Positions 56,629-64,000 of a stretch of 64,000 bases of DNA are shown here, one piece after another. A program made the translations under genes and the position numbers. The stretch lies in contig NZ_QHKS01000004.1 in assembly GCF_003353175.1 (NCBI RefSeq), positions 62,001-126,000 on the forward strand, in the 5' to 3' direction. The DNA comes from Paraburkholderia lacunae (lineage in GTDB: Bacteria; Pseudomonadota; Gammaproteobacteria; Burkholderiales; Burkholderiaceae). The notes beneath the pieces are model-generated. The model did not search any database. It was not told the origin of the DNA and saw nothing but the letters and a program-made list of their open reading frames with translations. Each line of letters starts with the position of its first letter. The first letter of the stretch is position 1.

Positions 56629-56670
56629 CCTCAATCCTTATGCCTCAATCCTTATGCCTCAATCCTTATA
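56629..56670. repeat. three tandem 14-bp repeats
   Basis: cctcaatccttatg twice and cctcaatccttata once, 56629-56670. The third copy contains the minus-strand stop codon (TGA, 56659-56661) of the aldolase gene; looser relatives (tttcaatcct) occur at 56548 and 56601. Confidence 0.85.
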
Positions 56671-57450
56671 GCTGGCGTCGATGCGGTCCACCCTGCGCAC
56701 CAGGGCGTCGAACACGTCCTGCCCCTCACCGTGACGCGGATCGAACTGCAACGCGTCGCGCGAGCAGCGGATTGCAACCTCCTCGGGAACCGGCCGCGCG
56801 CGGCCCATCGAGAACGTCGCCATTTGAATCTCGCACGCGCGGTTGAGCGTCCACAGCACCGCGAAGGTTTGCGGCAGCGTGTGGCCCCATGCGAGCAGAC
56901 CGTGGTTGCGCAGAATCACTGCCTGCTTGTTGCCGATGTGTTCGAGCAGCCGCGGCCCTTCTTCCGCATGCACGGTGATGCCTTCGAAGTCGTGATACGC
57001 CACGCGGTCGTGCAATTGCGCGCTATAGAAATTGGTTTGCTGCAAGCCGTCTTCGAGGCAGGCCACCGCGACACCGGCCGTGGTGTGCGTGTGCATCACG
57101 CAGTGTGCGTCAGGCAAGCCTTCGTGAATCGCCGCGTGCACCACGAACCCCGCCGGATTCACCGGATAGGGCGAGTTATCGAGCACACGGCCTTGCGCGT
57201 CGATCTTCACGAGATTGCTCGCTGTCACCTCGCTGTAGTGCAGGCCGAACGGGTTGATCAGAAAATGCCGTTCGCCGCCGCTGACGCTCGCCGGCACACG
57301 CAACGTGATGTGGTTGTAGATCATCTCGGTCCAGCCGAGCATATCGAAGACGCGGTAGCACGCAGCCAGTTGCACGCGTGCCTGCCATTCGTCGGGATGC
57401 ATTGCGGCGTACTTCGGTGCGGTTGCCGGCGGCAATTCCAGGGTAGTCAT
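56659..57450 (-). CDS. class II aldolase/adducin family protein
   Basis: 263 aa. Start MTTLEL at 57450 has GGAG 9 nt upstream, preferred over ATG 57462 which overlaps that site. NHITLRVP, FLINPFGLHYSEVTASNL and the zinc site HTHTTAGVAVACLEDGL plus ILRNHGLL match aldolase/adducin proteins. Fuculose-aldolase-type or decarboxylase activity is possible; the sugar or acid substrate is not known. Precedes the ketopantoate-reductase-like gene, which may act in the same route. Confidence 0.88.
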   Translation of the reverse strand: MTTLELPPATAPKYAAMHPDEWQARVQLAACYRVFDMLGWTEMIYNHITLRVPASVSGGERHFLINPFGLHYSEVTASNLVKIDAQGRVLDNSPYPVNPAGFVVHAAIHEGLPDAHCVMHTHTTAGVAVACLEDGLQQTNFYSAQLHDRVAYHDFEGITVHAEEGPRLLEHIGNKQAVILRNHGLLAWGHTLPQTFAVLWTLNRACEIQMATFSMGRARPVPEEVAIRCSRDALQFDPRHGEGQDVFDALVRRVDRIDASYKD

Positions 57451-57480
57451 CAGGGTCTCCATTTATGGCGTTTCATTCTG

Positions 57481-58680
57481 CTATGCGCCCGCCACGACCG
57501 CCGCTATCGACGACGCCACATAGTCCGCGTTGCGCGCATTCAAACCGGCAACGCACATGCGCCCGGAGCGCAGCACATACACCGCGTATTCGCTACGCAA
57601 GCGCTCGACTTGTGTTTCGCTCAGACCCGTATAGGTGAACATGCCGCGCTGCGCGACATACCGTGCGCGCATCACTTCATCGACGCGGCCCGCGAGGCCC
57701 GCGTGAATCGTCTCGCGCATCGCGAGAATCCGTTCGCGCATATCGCCGAGTTCCGCCTCCCAAGAGGCGCGCAACGACGTGTCCGACAACACATTGGCAA
57801 CGAGGCGCGCGCCGTGCGTCGGCGGATTGCTGTAGTTCGCGCGCACCGTCGACATCAATTGACCGAGCACGCGACCGGCCTCTTCCGCGCTCCTGCAGAC
57901 CACGCTCAACGCGCCGCAGCGTTCGCCGTACAGCGAAAAATTCTTCGAGAACGAATTGGCCGCGATCAACGGCACGCCGGCCGCGGCCAGCAAACGGACG
58001 CAGGCCGCGTCTTCTTCCAGACCTGCGCCGAAGCCCTGGTACGCCATGTCGACGAACGCAATCAGATTGCGCCGCAGCAATACCGGCACCAGTTCGTCCC
58101 ACTGAGCCGGGTTCAGATCGACGCCGGTCGGGTTGTGACAACACGCGTGCAGCAACACGATGCTCTTTTCCGGCAAGCGGCCGATCGTGTCGAGCATGTC
58201 GGCGAAACGCAAGCCGCCGGTGCGTTCGTCGTAGTACGGATAGGTGTTGACCGTGAGCCCCGCGCCTTCGAACACCACGCGATGATTTTCCCAGCTCGGA
58301 TCGCTGATCCAGATCTGCGAGGCCGGAAAATAGCGTTTCAGGAAATCGGCGCCGACTTTCAGCGCGCCCGAGCCGCCGATCGTCTGCAAGGTCGCGATCC
58401 GGCCGGCCGCGCGCGCTTCGTTGGCGGCGCCGAACACCAGCGCCTGAGCCGCGTCGCGATACTGTGGCAGGCCGGCCATCGGCAGATAGGAGCGCGGCCC
58501 GATCGCCTCGAGCAGCGCGCTTTCGGCGCGGCGCACGGCGTCCATCACCGGCAGCTTGCCGGCATCGTCGAAGTAGATGCCGATGCTCAGGTTGACCTTG
58601 TTCGGGCGCGGGTCGAGTTGGAAATCCTCGTTCAGGCTCAGGATCGGGTCGCCGGGGTAAGCGGGAATATGGTCGAACAT
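57481..58680 (-). CDS. aromatic/aspartate aminotransferase (TyrB/AspC family)
   Basis: 399 aa fold-type I PLP enzyme. Start MFDHIPAYPGDPIL at 58680 has AAGGA 6 nt upstream. PLP Lys is in NSFSKNFSLYGERCGAL; CCHNPTGVDLNPAQWDEL and PLP-phosphate-binding GGSGALKVGADFL are family features. C-terminal GRMCVAGLNARN holds the substrate carboxylate Arg region. It transaminates tyrosine/phenylalanine or aspartate with 2-oxoglutarate. Divergent from a LysR regulator 151 nt away. Confidence 0.93.
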   Translation of the reverse strand: MFDHIPAYPGDPILSLNEDFQLDPRPNKVNLSIGIYFDDAGKLPVMDAVRRAESALLEAIGPRSYLPMAGLPQYRDAAQALVFGAANEARAAGRIATLQTIGGSGALKVGADFLKRYFPASQIWISDPSWENHRVVFEGAGLTVNTYPYYDERTGGLRFADMLDTIGRLPEKSIVLLHACCHNPTGVDLNPAQWDELVPVLLRRNLIAFVDMAYQGFGAGLEEDAACVRLLAAAGVPLIAANSFSKNFSLYGERCGALSVVCRSAEEAGRVLGQLMSTVRANYSNPPTHGARLVANVLSDTSLRASWEAELGDMRERILAMRETIHAGLAGRVDEVMRARYVAQRGMFTYTGLSETQVERLRSEYAVYVLRSGRMCVAGLNARNADYVASSIAAVVAGA

Positions 58681-58831
58681 GGTCATTCCTTGAGTATGGG
58701 CCGTTGCAGAAAGACGAAGTCTAATGCGGCGCTGGATTCGGATGTCGGGAAGAACGAGTGTCGGTTAGGCGGCTGCCGCGCACAATCAATGGTTTTTTCA
58801 CGATTCGTAAGTTTTTCTTTAGAATCGCCTC

Positions 58832-59791
58832 ATGCCTCTCACTCGCGTCACTATCCGGCAGTTCGAAGCGTTTCTCGCCATCGTCGATTTGCATAGTATC
58901 GGCGCGGCGGCGGAGCGGCTGGGGCTGACTTCGTCGGCCGTCAGCCAGTTGCTCGCGGAGCTGGAAACGGAACTGGGCTTTCGTCTCTTCGACCGTACTA
59001 CGCGGCGAGTGAATCTGTCGAGCGCGGGACAGGATTTTCTGTCATCGGCCGAATCGGTGCTGCGCCATGTGCGCGCGGCCGCCCAATCCGCCGACGATAT
59101 CCGCAACCGCGCCGCCGGCATCGTGCGGGTCGGCGCGCCGCTGGTGATCGCGGCGACCGCGCTGCCGGCGGCCATCGCCGAGTATGCGCGCGATAAACCC
59201 AAGGTGGTGGTGCGCATTTTCGACACCGTGGTCGAGCAACTGGTCGAGCGTGTGGAGAGCGGCGACGTGGATCTGGCGATCGGCCCCGACCGCCAGAGCG
59301 GCACGCGGGTCCGCCGCGATGCGGCGTTTGCGAGCCCGTGGGTGATGTGGTGCGCGCCGTCGCATCCGTTGAACGCGCGGCGCCGGATGGTGTGGCAGCA
59401 TCTGCGCGATGTGCCGATCGTCGCCACCGGGCGCGATCACGAGCGCGCAGTCGAGCAGATGCTGGCCAATCTGCCGGCCGAGGCGCGCATCATTCCGGTG
59501 GACGTGGTGGACAACGTCACCACCGCGTTCGGCCTTGCCGCGCAAGGGCTCGCTGTGACGCTCGCGCCAGCCTACGTCGCGCCGCTCGCCAGGACATTCG
59601 GGTTGGTGATGAAGCGGATCGTCGATCCCGAAACGATCCGCGAGGTGTGCGTTTATCGCTCGACCGAACGTGCGCTGTCGCCGCCGGCGGATGGTTTCGC
59701 CGACTTCGTCACGCCGTGGCTCAAGCGCTGGGACCGCGCCACGCAGACCGAGGCGAAACCCAGGCGAGGGCGGCTTCCGGCTGACTTTTGA
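58832..59791 (+). CDS. LysR-type regulator, divergent from the aminotransferase
   Basis: 319 aa. N-terminal helix-turn-helix SIGAAAERLGLTSSAVSQLLAELE, followed by the two-lobed effector domain (GIVRVGAPLVIAATALPAAI...). It probably controls the adjacent aminotransferase gene from the AT-rich intergenic region, where cgattc (58801) and gaatcg (58822) form an inverted repeat. Effector unknown. Confidence 0.88.
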   Translation: MPLTRVTIRQFEAFLAIVDLHSIGAAAERLGLTSSAVSQLLAELETELGFRLFDRTTRRVNLSSAGQDFLSSAESVLRHVRAAAQSADDIRNRAAGIVRVGAPLVIAATALPAAIAEYARDKPKVVVRIFDTVVEQLVERVESGDVDLAIGPDRQSGTRVRRDAAFASPWVMWCAPSHPLNARRRMVWQHLRDVPIVATGRDHERAVEQMLANLPAEARIIPVDVVDNVTTAFGLAAQGLAVTLAPAYVAPLARTFGLVMKRIVDPETIREVCVYRSTERALSPPADGFADFVTPWLKRWDRATQTEAKPRRGRLPADF

Positions 59792-59825
59792 CTCGAGGTC
59801 CGGTTCACGCCGGATCAGGACCGCT

Positions 59826-60572
59826 CTACTGCTGCGCCGTTTCGACCAGCACCGGCTTGTCACGATACAGAGCCGGGAACAGGCGCTTCAGGTTCGCGAC
59901 CTTCGGCATGTCGTTGATCGCGATATACGCTGAATTGGGATGCAGCGTCAGGTAGTTCTGGTGATAAGACTCGGCCGGATAGAAGCCCTTGAACGGCTCC
60001 GTCTTCGTGACGATCGACGCGGAGAAAACATGCGCTTTGTCGAGTTGCGCGATATAGCTTTGCGCGACGCGCCGTTGCATGTCATTGAGCGGGAACACCG
60101 CCGAGCGGTATTGCGTGCCGCTGTCGGGCCCCTGGCGATTCAGCTCGGTCGGGTCGTGAATCACCGAGAAGTACACCTGCAGCAACTGGCCATAGCTCAC
60201 CTTGGTCGGATCGAAAGTGACCTGAACGGACTCGGCATGACCGGTGCTGCCACCGCTGACGGTTTCGTACTGCGCGGTATCGCGCTGGCCGCCGGAATAG
60301 CCCGACACGGCCTTCGTCACGCCGCGCACGTGCTGGAAGACGCCCTGCACGCCCCAGAAGCAACCGCCCGCGAACACCGCAGTCTCCTCGTGCGACGTGG
60401 CCGCCGACACCGGTTCGTCGAGCGCGGGCGGTGCGATCACGACCGCGGCCTCGGACGAGAATGCCGCGCGCTGCGTCCCCAGCAACGCCACAGCGCACAG
60501 TCCAAGCGAAAGCATGATGGCCGCTACGCGCGAGCGGGCCGGTTTGCCAATGACGCGTTTTCCGATACTCAT
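59826..60572 (-). CDS. msrA: exported peptide methionine sulfoxide reductase A
   Basis: 248 aa. Signal peptide residues 1-40; catalytic Cys C71 in AGGCFWGVQG. GYSGGQRDTAQYETVSGGSTGHAESVQVTFD and SYHQNYL complete the MsrA core. It repairs methionine S-sulfoxides in the periplasm or envelope. The start MSIGKR at 60572 is followed by msrB-like order on the same strand (msrB upstream, 44 nt). Confidence 0.93.
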   Translation of the reverse strand: MSIGKRVIGKPARSRVAAIMLSLGLCAVALLGTQRAAFSSEAAVVIAPPALDEPVSAATSHEETAVFAGGCFWGVQGVFQHVRGVTKAVSGYSGGQRDTAQYETVSGGSTGHAESVQVTFDPTKVSYGQLLQVYFSVIHDPTELNRQGPDSGTQYRSAVFPLNDMQRRVAQSYIAQLDKAHVFSASIVTKTEPFKGFYPAESYHQNYLTLHPNSAYIAINDMPKVANLKRLFPALYRDKPVLVETAQQ

Positions 60573-60616
60573 GATGTTCGTCCTGATTGGATAAGCTCGT
60601 TCCGTGCGACGCCTGC

Positions 60617-61120
60617 TCATGCCGCCGCCGGCGTAAAGACCAGCGCCAGGCCGTTCATGCAATAGCGCAGACCGGTCGGCTTGGGTCCATCGTCGAATAC
60701 GTGGCCCAGGTGGCCGCCGCAACGCCGGCACAATACCTCCTCGCGCGTCATGCCGAAGGACTTGTCGGAGCGGGTAATGACCGCATGATCCAGAGGCTGC
60801 CAGAAACTTGGCCAGCCCGTGCCGCTGTCGAACTTGGTCTTCGAAGAAAACAGCGCCAGTTTGCAGCCGGCGCATGCAAACGTGCCCGCGCGGTGCTCGT
60901 CGTTTAGCGGGCTGGTGAAAGGCCGCTCCGTGCCCGCTTCGCGCAGAACTTTGTACTGCGCGTCGGTGAGCAGCTTGCGCCACTCGGCTTCGCTATGTGT
61001 GACCTCGTACGCCACCGCTGCGTTCGCACCCGCCGCGAAGGCCGCGCGCCAGGCCGATGTACCGCCGGCGAGCGAAGCCGCGCCGATTAATCTGAAGAAT
61101 ATCCGTCTGCCGCAAGTCAT
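60617..61120 (-). CDS. msrB: exported peptide methionine sulfoxide reductase B
   Basis: 167 aa. N-terminus [18 protein letters not shown] has a twin-arginine-like signal. Zinc CxxC pairs are CAGC and CRRC; catalytic Cys in [18 protein letters not shown] and [12 protein letters not shown] are MsrB motifs. It repairs R-sulfoxides and complements the adjacent MsrA. The exact start is uncertain because the Shine-Dalgarno is weak. Confidence 0.92.
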   Translation of the reverse strand: MTCGRRIFFRLIGAASLAGGTSAWRAAFAAGANAAVAYEVTHSEAEWRKLLTDAQYKVLREAGTERPFTSPLNDEHRAGTFACAGCKLALFSSKTKFDSGTGWPSFWQPLDHAVITRSDKSFGMTREEVLCRRCGGHLGHVFDDGPKPTGLRYCMNGLALVFTPAAA

Positions 61121-61257
61121 GATGATCGCCCCGGAAAATCCGTTCCATTCACCCCGTTCCAGCGCCTCTGGCGCCTCCCGCGGGTGGTCCCGATGCTTAG
61201 TCGGCCCCGTGCGGTTTTTATGACAGCATGCGCGCCTTTTCGCGTGAAAGCAGCATG

Positions 61258-61767
61258 TCAAAGCGGAAATCGGGTCGTGGACAGGATCTCCTTGAGGACC
61301 ATGAACGAGCGGATCTGGCGCACGCCCGGCAGATACAGCAACTGCTCCGCGTGCAGGCGATTGAAGCTGTCGCTGTCACGCGTGCGGATCGTCATGAAGT
61401 AGTCGAACTCGCCGGTGACGACATGACACTCCATGCAACCCGGCACCTTCTGCGCGGCTTTCTCAAAGTCCGCGAACGACTCCGGCGTGGAGCGATCCAG
61501 CACCACGCCGATGATCACCAGCATGCCCGCGCCCGCCGCTTTCGGATCGATCAACGCGACGACTCCGCGAATCAAGCCGGACTCCTTTAACCGCTCCACG
61601 CGCCGCAAACACGCCGGCGCGCTCAGCTTCACTTTGGCCGCGAGCGCGACGTTCGAAATCGACGCATCGATTTGCAGCTGACGCAGGATCGCGCGGTCGA
61701 TGCGATCGAGCGCCTCGCGCGGAGCGGCTTCAGCCGTCGATAGGCTACGAATTTTTGTTGCGTTCAT
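61258..61767 (-). CDS. acdR: Lrp/AsnC-type regulator of ACC deaminase
   Basis: 169 aa. Helix-turn-helix at about 25-65 ([20 protein letters not shown]) and the RAM effector fold ([38 protein letters not shown]). It is divergent from acdS with 158 nt between starts, the arrangement of AcdR in other proteobacteria, where it activates acdS in response to ACC or amino acids. Confidence 0.9.
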   Translation of the reverse strand: MNATKIRSLSTAEAAPREALDRIDRAILRQLQIDASISNVALAAKVKLSAPACLRRVERLKESGLIRGVVALIDPKAAGAGMLVIIGVVLDRSTPESFADFEKAAQKVPGCMECHVVTGEFDYFMTIRTRDSDSFNRLHAEQLLYLPGVRQIRSFMVLKEILSTTRFPL

Positions 61768-61925
61768 GGGTTTCCCTACGACGTTTTATTAAGTCGTTTT
61801 AGATTATCCAGTCTTTAAAGTAGGTTCACTGGAATTTTTTTGCAAGCTCATTTCCAGCACTTTTGCCTACCATCTGTTTAACGCGAAAGCTTGCTGTTCG
61901 CGTCAAACCTACAACCGGAGCTGTT
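61768..61925. promoter_or_regulatory. divergent acdR/acdS control region
   Basis: 158 nt, clearly AT-richer than flanks, with T-runs around 61785-61850. Expected to hold the Lrp-type binding sites and both promoters. No precise operator is proposed. Confidence 0.5.
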
Positions 61926-62942
61926 ATGAACCTGCAACGATTCCCTCGCTATCCGCTGACTTTTGGGCCGACGCCGATCCAGCCGCTGAAGCGTCTGAGC
62001 GACCACCTTGGCGGCAAGGTGCATCTGTATGCGAAACGCGAGGACTGCAACAGCGGGTTTGCGTTTGGCGGCAACAAGACACGTAAGCTCGAGTACCTGA
62101 TTCCCGAGGCCCTGGCGCAGGGCTGCGACACGCTGGTATCGATCGGCGGGATCCAGTCGAACCAGACCCGCCAGGTGGCGGCGGTTGCGGCGCATCTGGG
62201 GATGAAGTGCGTGCTGGTGCAGGAGAACTGGGTCAACTATTCGGACGCCGTGTACGACCGCGTCGGCAACATCCAGATGTCGCGCATTCTGGGCGCCGAC
62301 GTGCGGCTGGTGGCGGATGGTTTCGACATTGGTTTTCGCAAGAGCTGGGAAGACGCATTGGAGAGCGTGCGGGCCGCCGGCGGCAAACCGTACGCAATTC
62401 CGGCGGGCTGCTCCGACCATCCGCTGGGCGGCCTCGGTTTTGTGGGCTTTGCGGAAGAGGTACGGCAGCAGGAAGCCGAACTCGGCTTCAAGTTCGACTA
62501 CATCGTGGTGTGTTCGGTGACGGGGAGCACGCAAGCCGGCATGGTGGTCGGTTTTGCTGCGGATGGCCGGGCTGACCGCGTGATCGGCATCGACGCCTCC
62601 GCGAAACCTGCGCAGACGCGCGAGCAGATCACGCGAATCGCCAGACAGACGGCGGAAAAAGTCGGCCTCGGGCGCGACATCACCGGCAAGGACGTGGTGT
62701 TGGACGAACGCTATGGCGGTCCGGAGTATGGTTTGCCGAACGAAGGCACGCTCGAGGCAATCCGCTTGTGCGCGCGCCTCGAGGGTGTGCTGACCGATCC
62801 CGTGTACGAAGGCAAATCGATGCACGGCATGATCGACATGGTCCGCAAGGGCGAATTTCCGGAAGGTTCACGCGTGCTGTACGCCCACCTGGGCGGCGTG
62901 CCGGCGCTGAACGGCTACAGCTTCATTTTCCGGAACGGGTAA
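61926..62942 (+). CDS. acdS: 1-aminocyclopropane-1-carboxylate deaminase
   Basis: 338 aa, the standard length. It cleaves ACC to 2-oxobutyrate and ammonia, lowering plant ethylene. PLP Lys K51 ([10 protein letters not shown]), S78 and Q80 (IQSNQ), Y294, and the two residues that separate true ACC deaminases from D-cysteine desulfhydrases, E295 and L322, are all present. Start [18 protein letters not shown] at 61926. A hairpin terminator follows. Strong sign of a plant-associated lifestyle. Confidence 0.98.
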   Translation: MNLQRFPRYPLTFGPTPIQPLKRLSDHLGGKVHLYAKREDCNSGFAFGGNKTRKLEYLIPEALAQGCDTLVSIGGIQSNQTRQVAAVAAHLGMKCVLVQENWVNYSDAVYDRVGNIQMSRILGADVRLVADGFDIGFRKSWEDALESVRAAGGKPYAIPAGCSDHPLGGLGFVGFAEEVRQQEAELGFKFDYIVVCSVTGSTQAGMVVGFAADGRADRVIGIDASAKPAQTREQITRIARQTAEKVGLGRDITGKDVVLDERYGGPEYGLPNEGTLEAIRLCARLEGVLTDPVYEGKSMHGMIDMVRKGEFPEGSRVLYAHLGGVPALNGYSFIFRNG

Positions 62943-62970
62943 ATCAGCGGGAAGCAGGAAGCTGCCAACG

Positions 62971-63000
62971 GCGGCGCAAAGCGAACGGCTTGCGCCGCCA
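62971..63000 (+). terminator. terminator hairpin after acdS
   Basis: Perfect 10-bp stem ggcggcgcaa / ttgcgccgcc with a 10-nt loop, 28 nt after the stop; no T-tract follows. Confidence 0.6.
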
Positions 63001-63076
63001 TGGGTGGGCAGACGGGAGCAGCCGAGCCGACCTGACCTGTGCGAAGTACCCTTCGGAGCGCGCAGCGCCGCCGGAA

Positions 63077-63967
63077 TCAGGCAACCAGAACCTTCCCCAA
63101 CTGCTCCCGCAAAAAAGCGACGAAAACCCGAATCGTCACCGAACTCTGCCGATGCTGCGGATACACAGCGTAAGCGGTCAACCCTCGAGGCTGGAACTCG
63201 TCCAGCACGGTCACCAACTGAGCGCGCCTGATAGCATCGGCCACGATAAAATCGGGAAGCCGAACGATCCCCAATCCGGCTACAGCCGCATCGCGAATCA
63301 GATCGCCGTTATTCGCCCGCAGCGGCCCCCGCACTTCAAAACTCCTGAGCGCCCCATCGACAACGAACTCCCAGCTCACCGCCCCACCTTGCCCATACAG
63401 CAAGCAGGAATGCCGCTCCAGATCGGCAGGCACTTTGGGCGCTCCGCGCCGACGCACATAAGCAGGACTGCAACAGGCGACCATCCGCACATCGGCGAGC
63501 TTCTGCGCGATCAGCGTCGAGTCCGGCAACGTGCCGATCCGGATCGCCATATCGAAGCCCTCGCCCACCACATCGACAGTGCGATCACTCAGTTCCATAT
63601 CGAACCGCACATCCCCATGCTTGCGCAGAAACATTGCCACGAGCGGCGACAGATGCATCATGCCGAACGACATCGGCGCGCTGACCCGTAACAAACCGCG
63701 CGGCCCGGCGCGCCGCAGCGACATCGCCTGCTCGGCATCCTCCACTTCACCCAGGATGCGCCTCGCGCGCTCGTAAAACTCCTGACCCAGTTCGGTCACG
63801 GCGAGCTTGCGTGTATTGCGGATCAGCAGCCGCACGCCGAGCGCCTCTTCCAGCGCCATCACGCGCCGGCTGACGAACTGCTTCGATAGCGACAGCCGGT
63901 TGGCCGCCGCGGTGAAGTTATGGGCGTCGACCGTGGCGACGAAGATCCGCATGTCATCGAGTTGCAT
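63077..63967 (-). CDS. LysR-type transcriptional regulator
   Basis: 296 aa. Start MQLDDMRIFVATVDAHNFT at 63967; GTG 63979 would add four residues. Helix-turn-helix NFTAAANRLSLSKQFVSRRVMALE; effector domain with VRFDMELSDRTVDVVGEGFDMAIRIG and HSCLLYGQGG, the AphB/DsdC-like pattern seen in many Burkholderia LysR proteins. The target gene is probably beyond the right edge. Convergent with acdS. Confidence 0.9.
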   Translation of the reverse strand: MQLDDMRIFVATVDAHNFTAAANRLSLSKQFVSRRVMALEEALGVRLLIRNTRKLAVTELGQEFYERARRILGEVEDAEQAMSLRRAGPRGLLRVSAPMSFGMMHLSPLVAMFLRKHGDVRFDMELSDRTVDVVGEGFDMAIRIGTLPDSTLIAQKLADVRMVACCSPAYVRRRGAPKVPADLERHSCLLYGQGGAVSWEFVVDGALRSFEVRGPLRANNGDLIRDAAVAGLGIVRLPDFIVADAIRRAQLVTVLDEFQPRGLTAYAVYPQHRQSSVTIRVFVAFLREQLGKVLVA

Positions 63968-64000
63968 TGTATTGTCCACTCATACGTGACAGTGTTTCCT

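Overview
The window is high-GC DNA with dense, tightly packed genes. It most likely comes from a soil- or plant-associated Burkholderiales bacterium, probably Paraburkholderia or Burkholderia. Support: trimeric OmpC-type porins, a DUF4148 protein, a divergent acdS/Lrp pair (ACC deaminase with all diagnostic residues), an aerobic-type cobalamin pathway, many LysR regulators and AAHS/DHA2 MFS pumps. No rRNA, tRNA, CRISPR array or intact insertion sequence was recognised.

Layout. 1-5.4 kb: CobT-type VWA protein, class II glutamine amidotransferase, MarC-family protein, and a DUF3311/sodium:solute symporter pair. 5.5-18.6 kb: one co-directional minus-strand operon of eleven genes behind tandem Fur-like boxes. 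It runs TonB-dependent receptor, VioC/AsnO-type Fe(II)/2-oxoglutarate hydroxylase, SbnB-like, SbnH-like, SbnA-like, MATE exporter, two FecCD permeases, ATPase, binding protein, SbnI-like serine kinase. It looks like a complete make-export-import unit for a 2,3-diaminopropionate-related metallophore, but it contains no NIS synthetase and no NRPS; this is the most novel part of the window. 18.6-24.2 kb: a diguanylate cyclase with a repeat-rich membrane partner, a cupredoxin/Tat-phosphoesterase pair, small secreted proteins, an 11-bp tandem repeat, and a cyclase-type membrane sensor that has no cyclase domain. 24.2-30.9 kb: an accessory stretch with gene remnants (porin, EamA), an AAHS transporter, a porin and a CPBP protease. 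30.4-36.5 kb: an NRAMP-like transporter preceded by two small ORFs, a lipocalin-like protein, DUF1488 and a DHA2 pump.

35.5-47.9 kb is the methionine/cobalamin block: divergent metR/metE, then the minus-strand operon cobL-cbiD-cobK-cobM and the divergent plus-strand operon cobG-cobH-cobI-(cbiG)cobJ, the latter behind a cobalamin riboswitch. Together these encode most ring-contraction and methylation steps of corrin synthesis. CobL carries an unusual histidine-rich tail.

48-64 kb: a two-gene SbcCD/YhaNO-type DNA-repair pair, DUF445, an AI-2E family transporter with a C-terminal extension, ketopantoate-reductase-like and class II aldolase-like proteins, an aromatic aminotransferase with a divergent LysR regulator, exported MsrA and MsrB, acdR/acdS, and a final LysR regulator.

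All calls rest on reading the sequence and remembered family motifs; no database search was run. Start codons were chosen from Shine-Dalgarno position, overlap with the upstream gene and the expected N-terminus.
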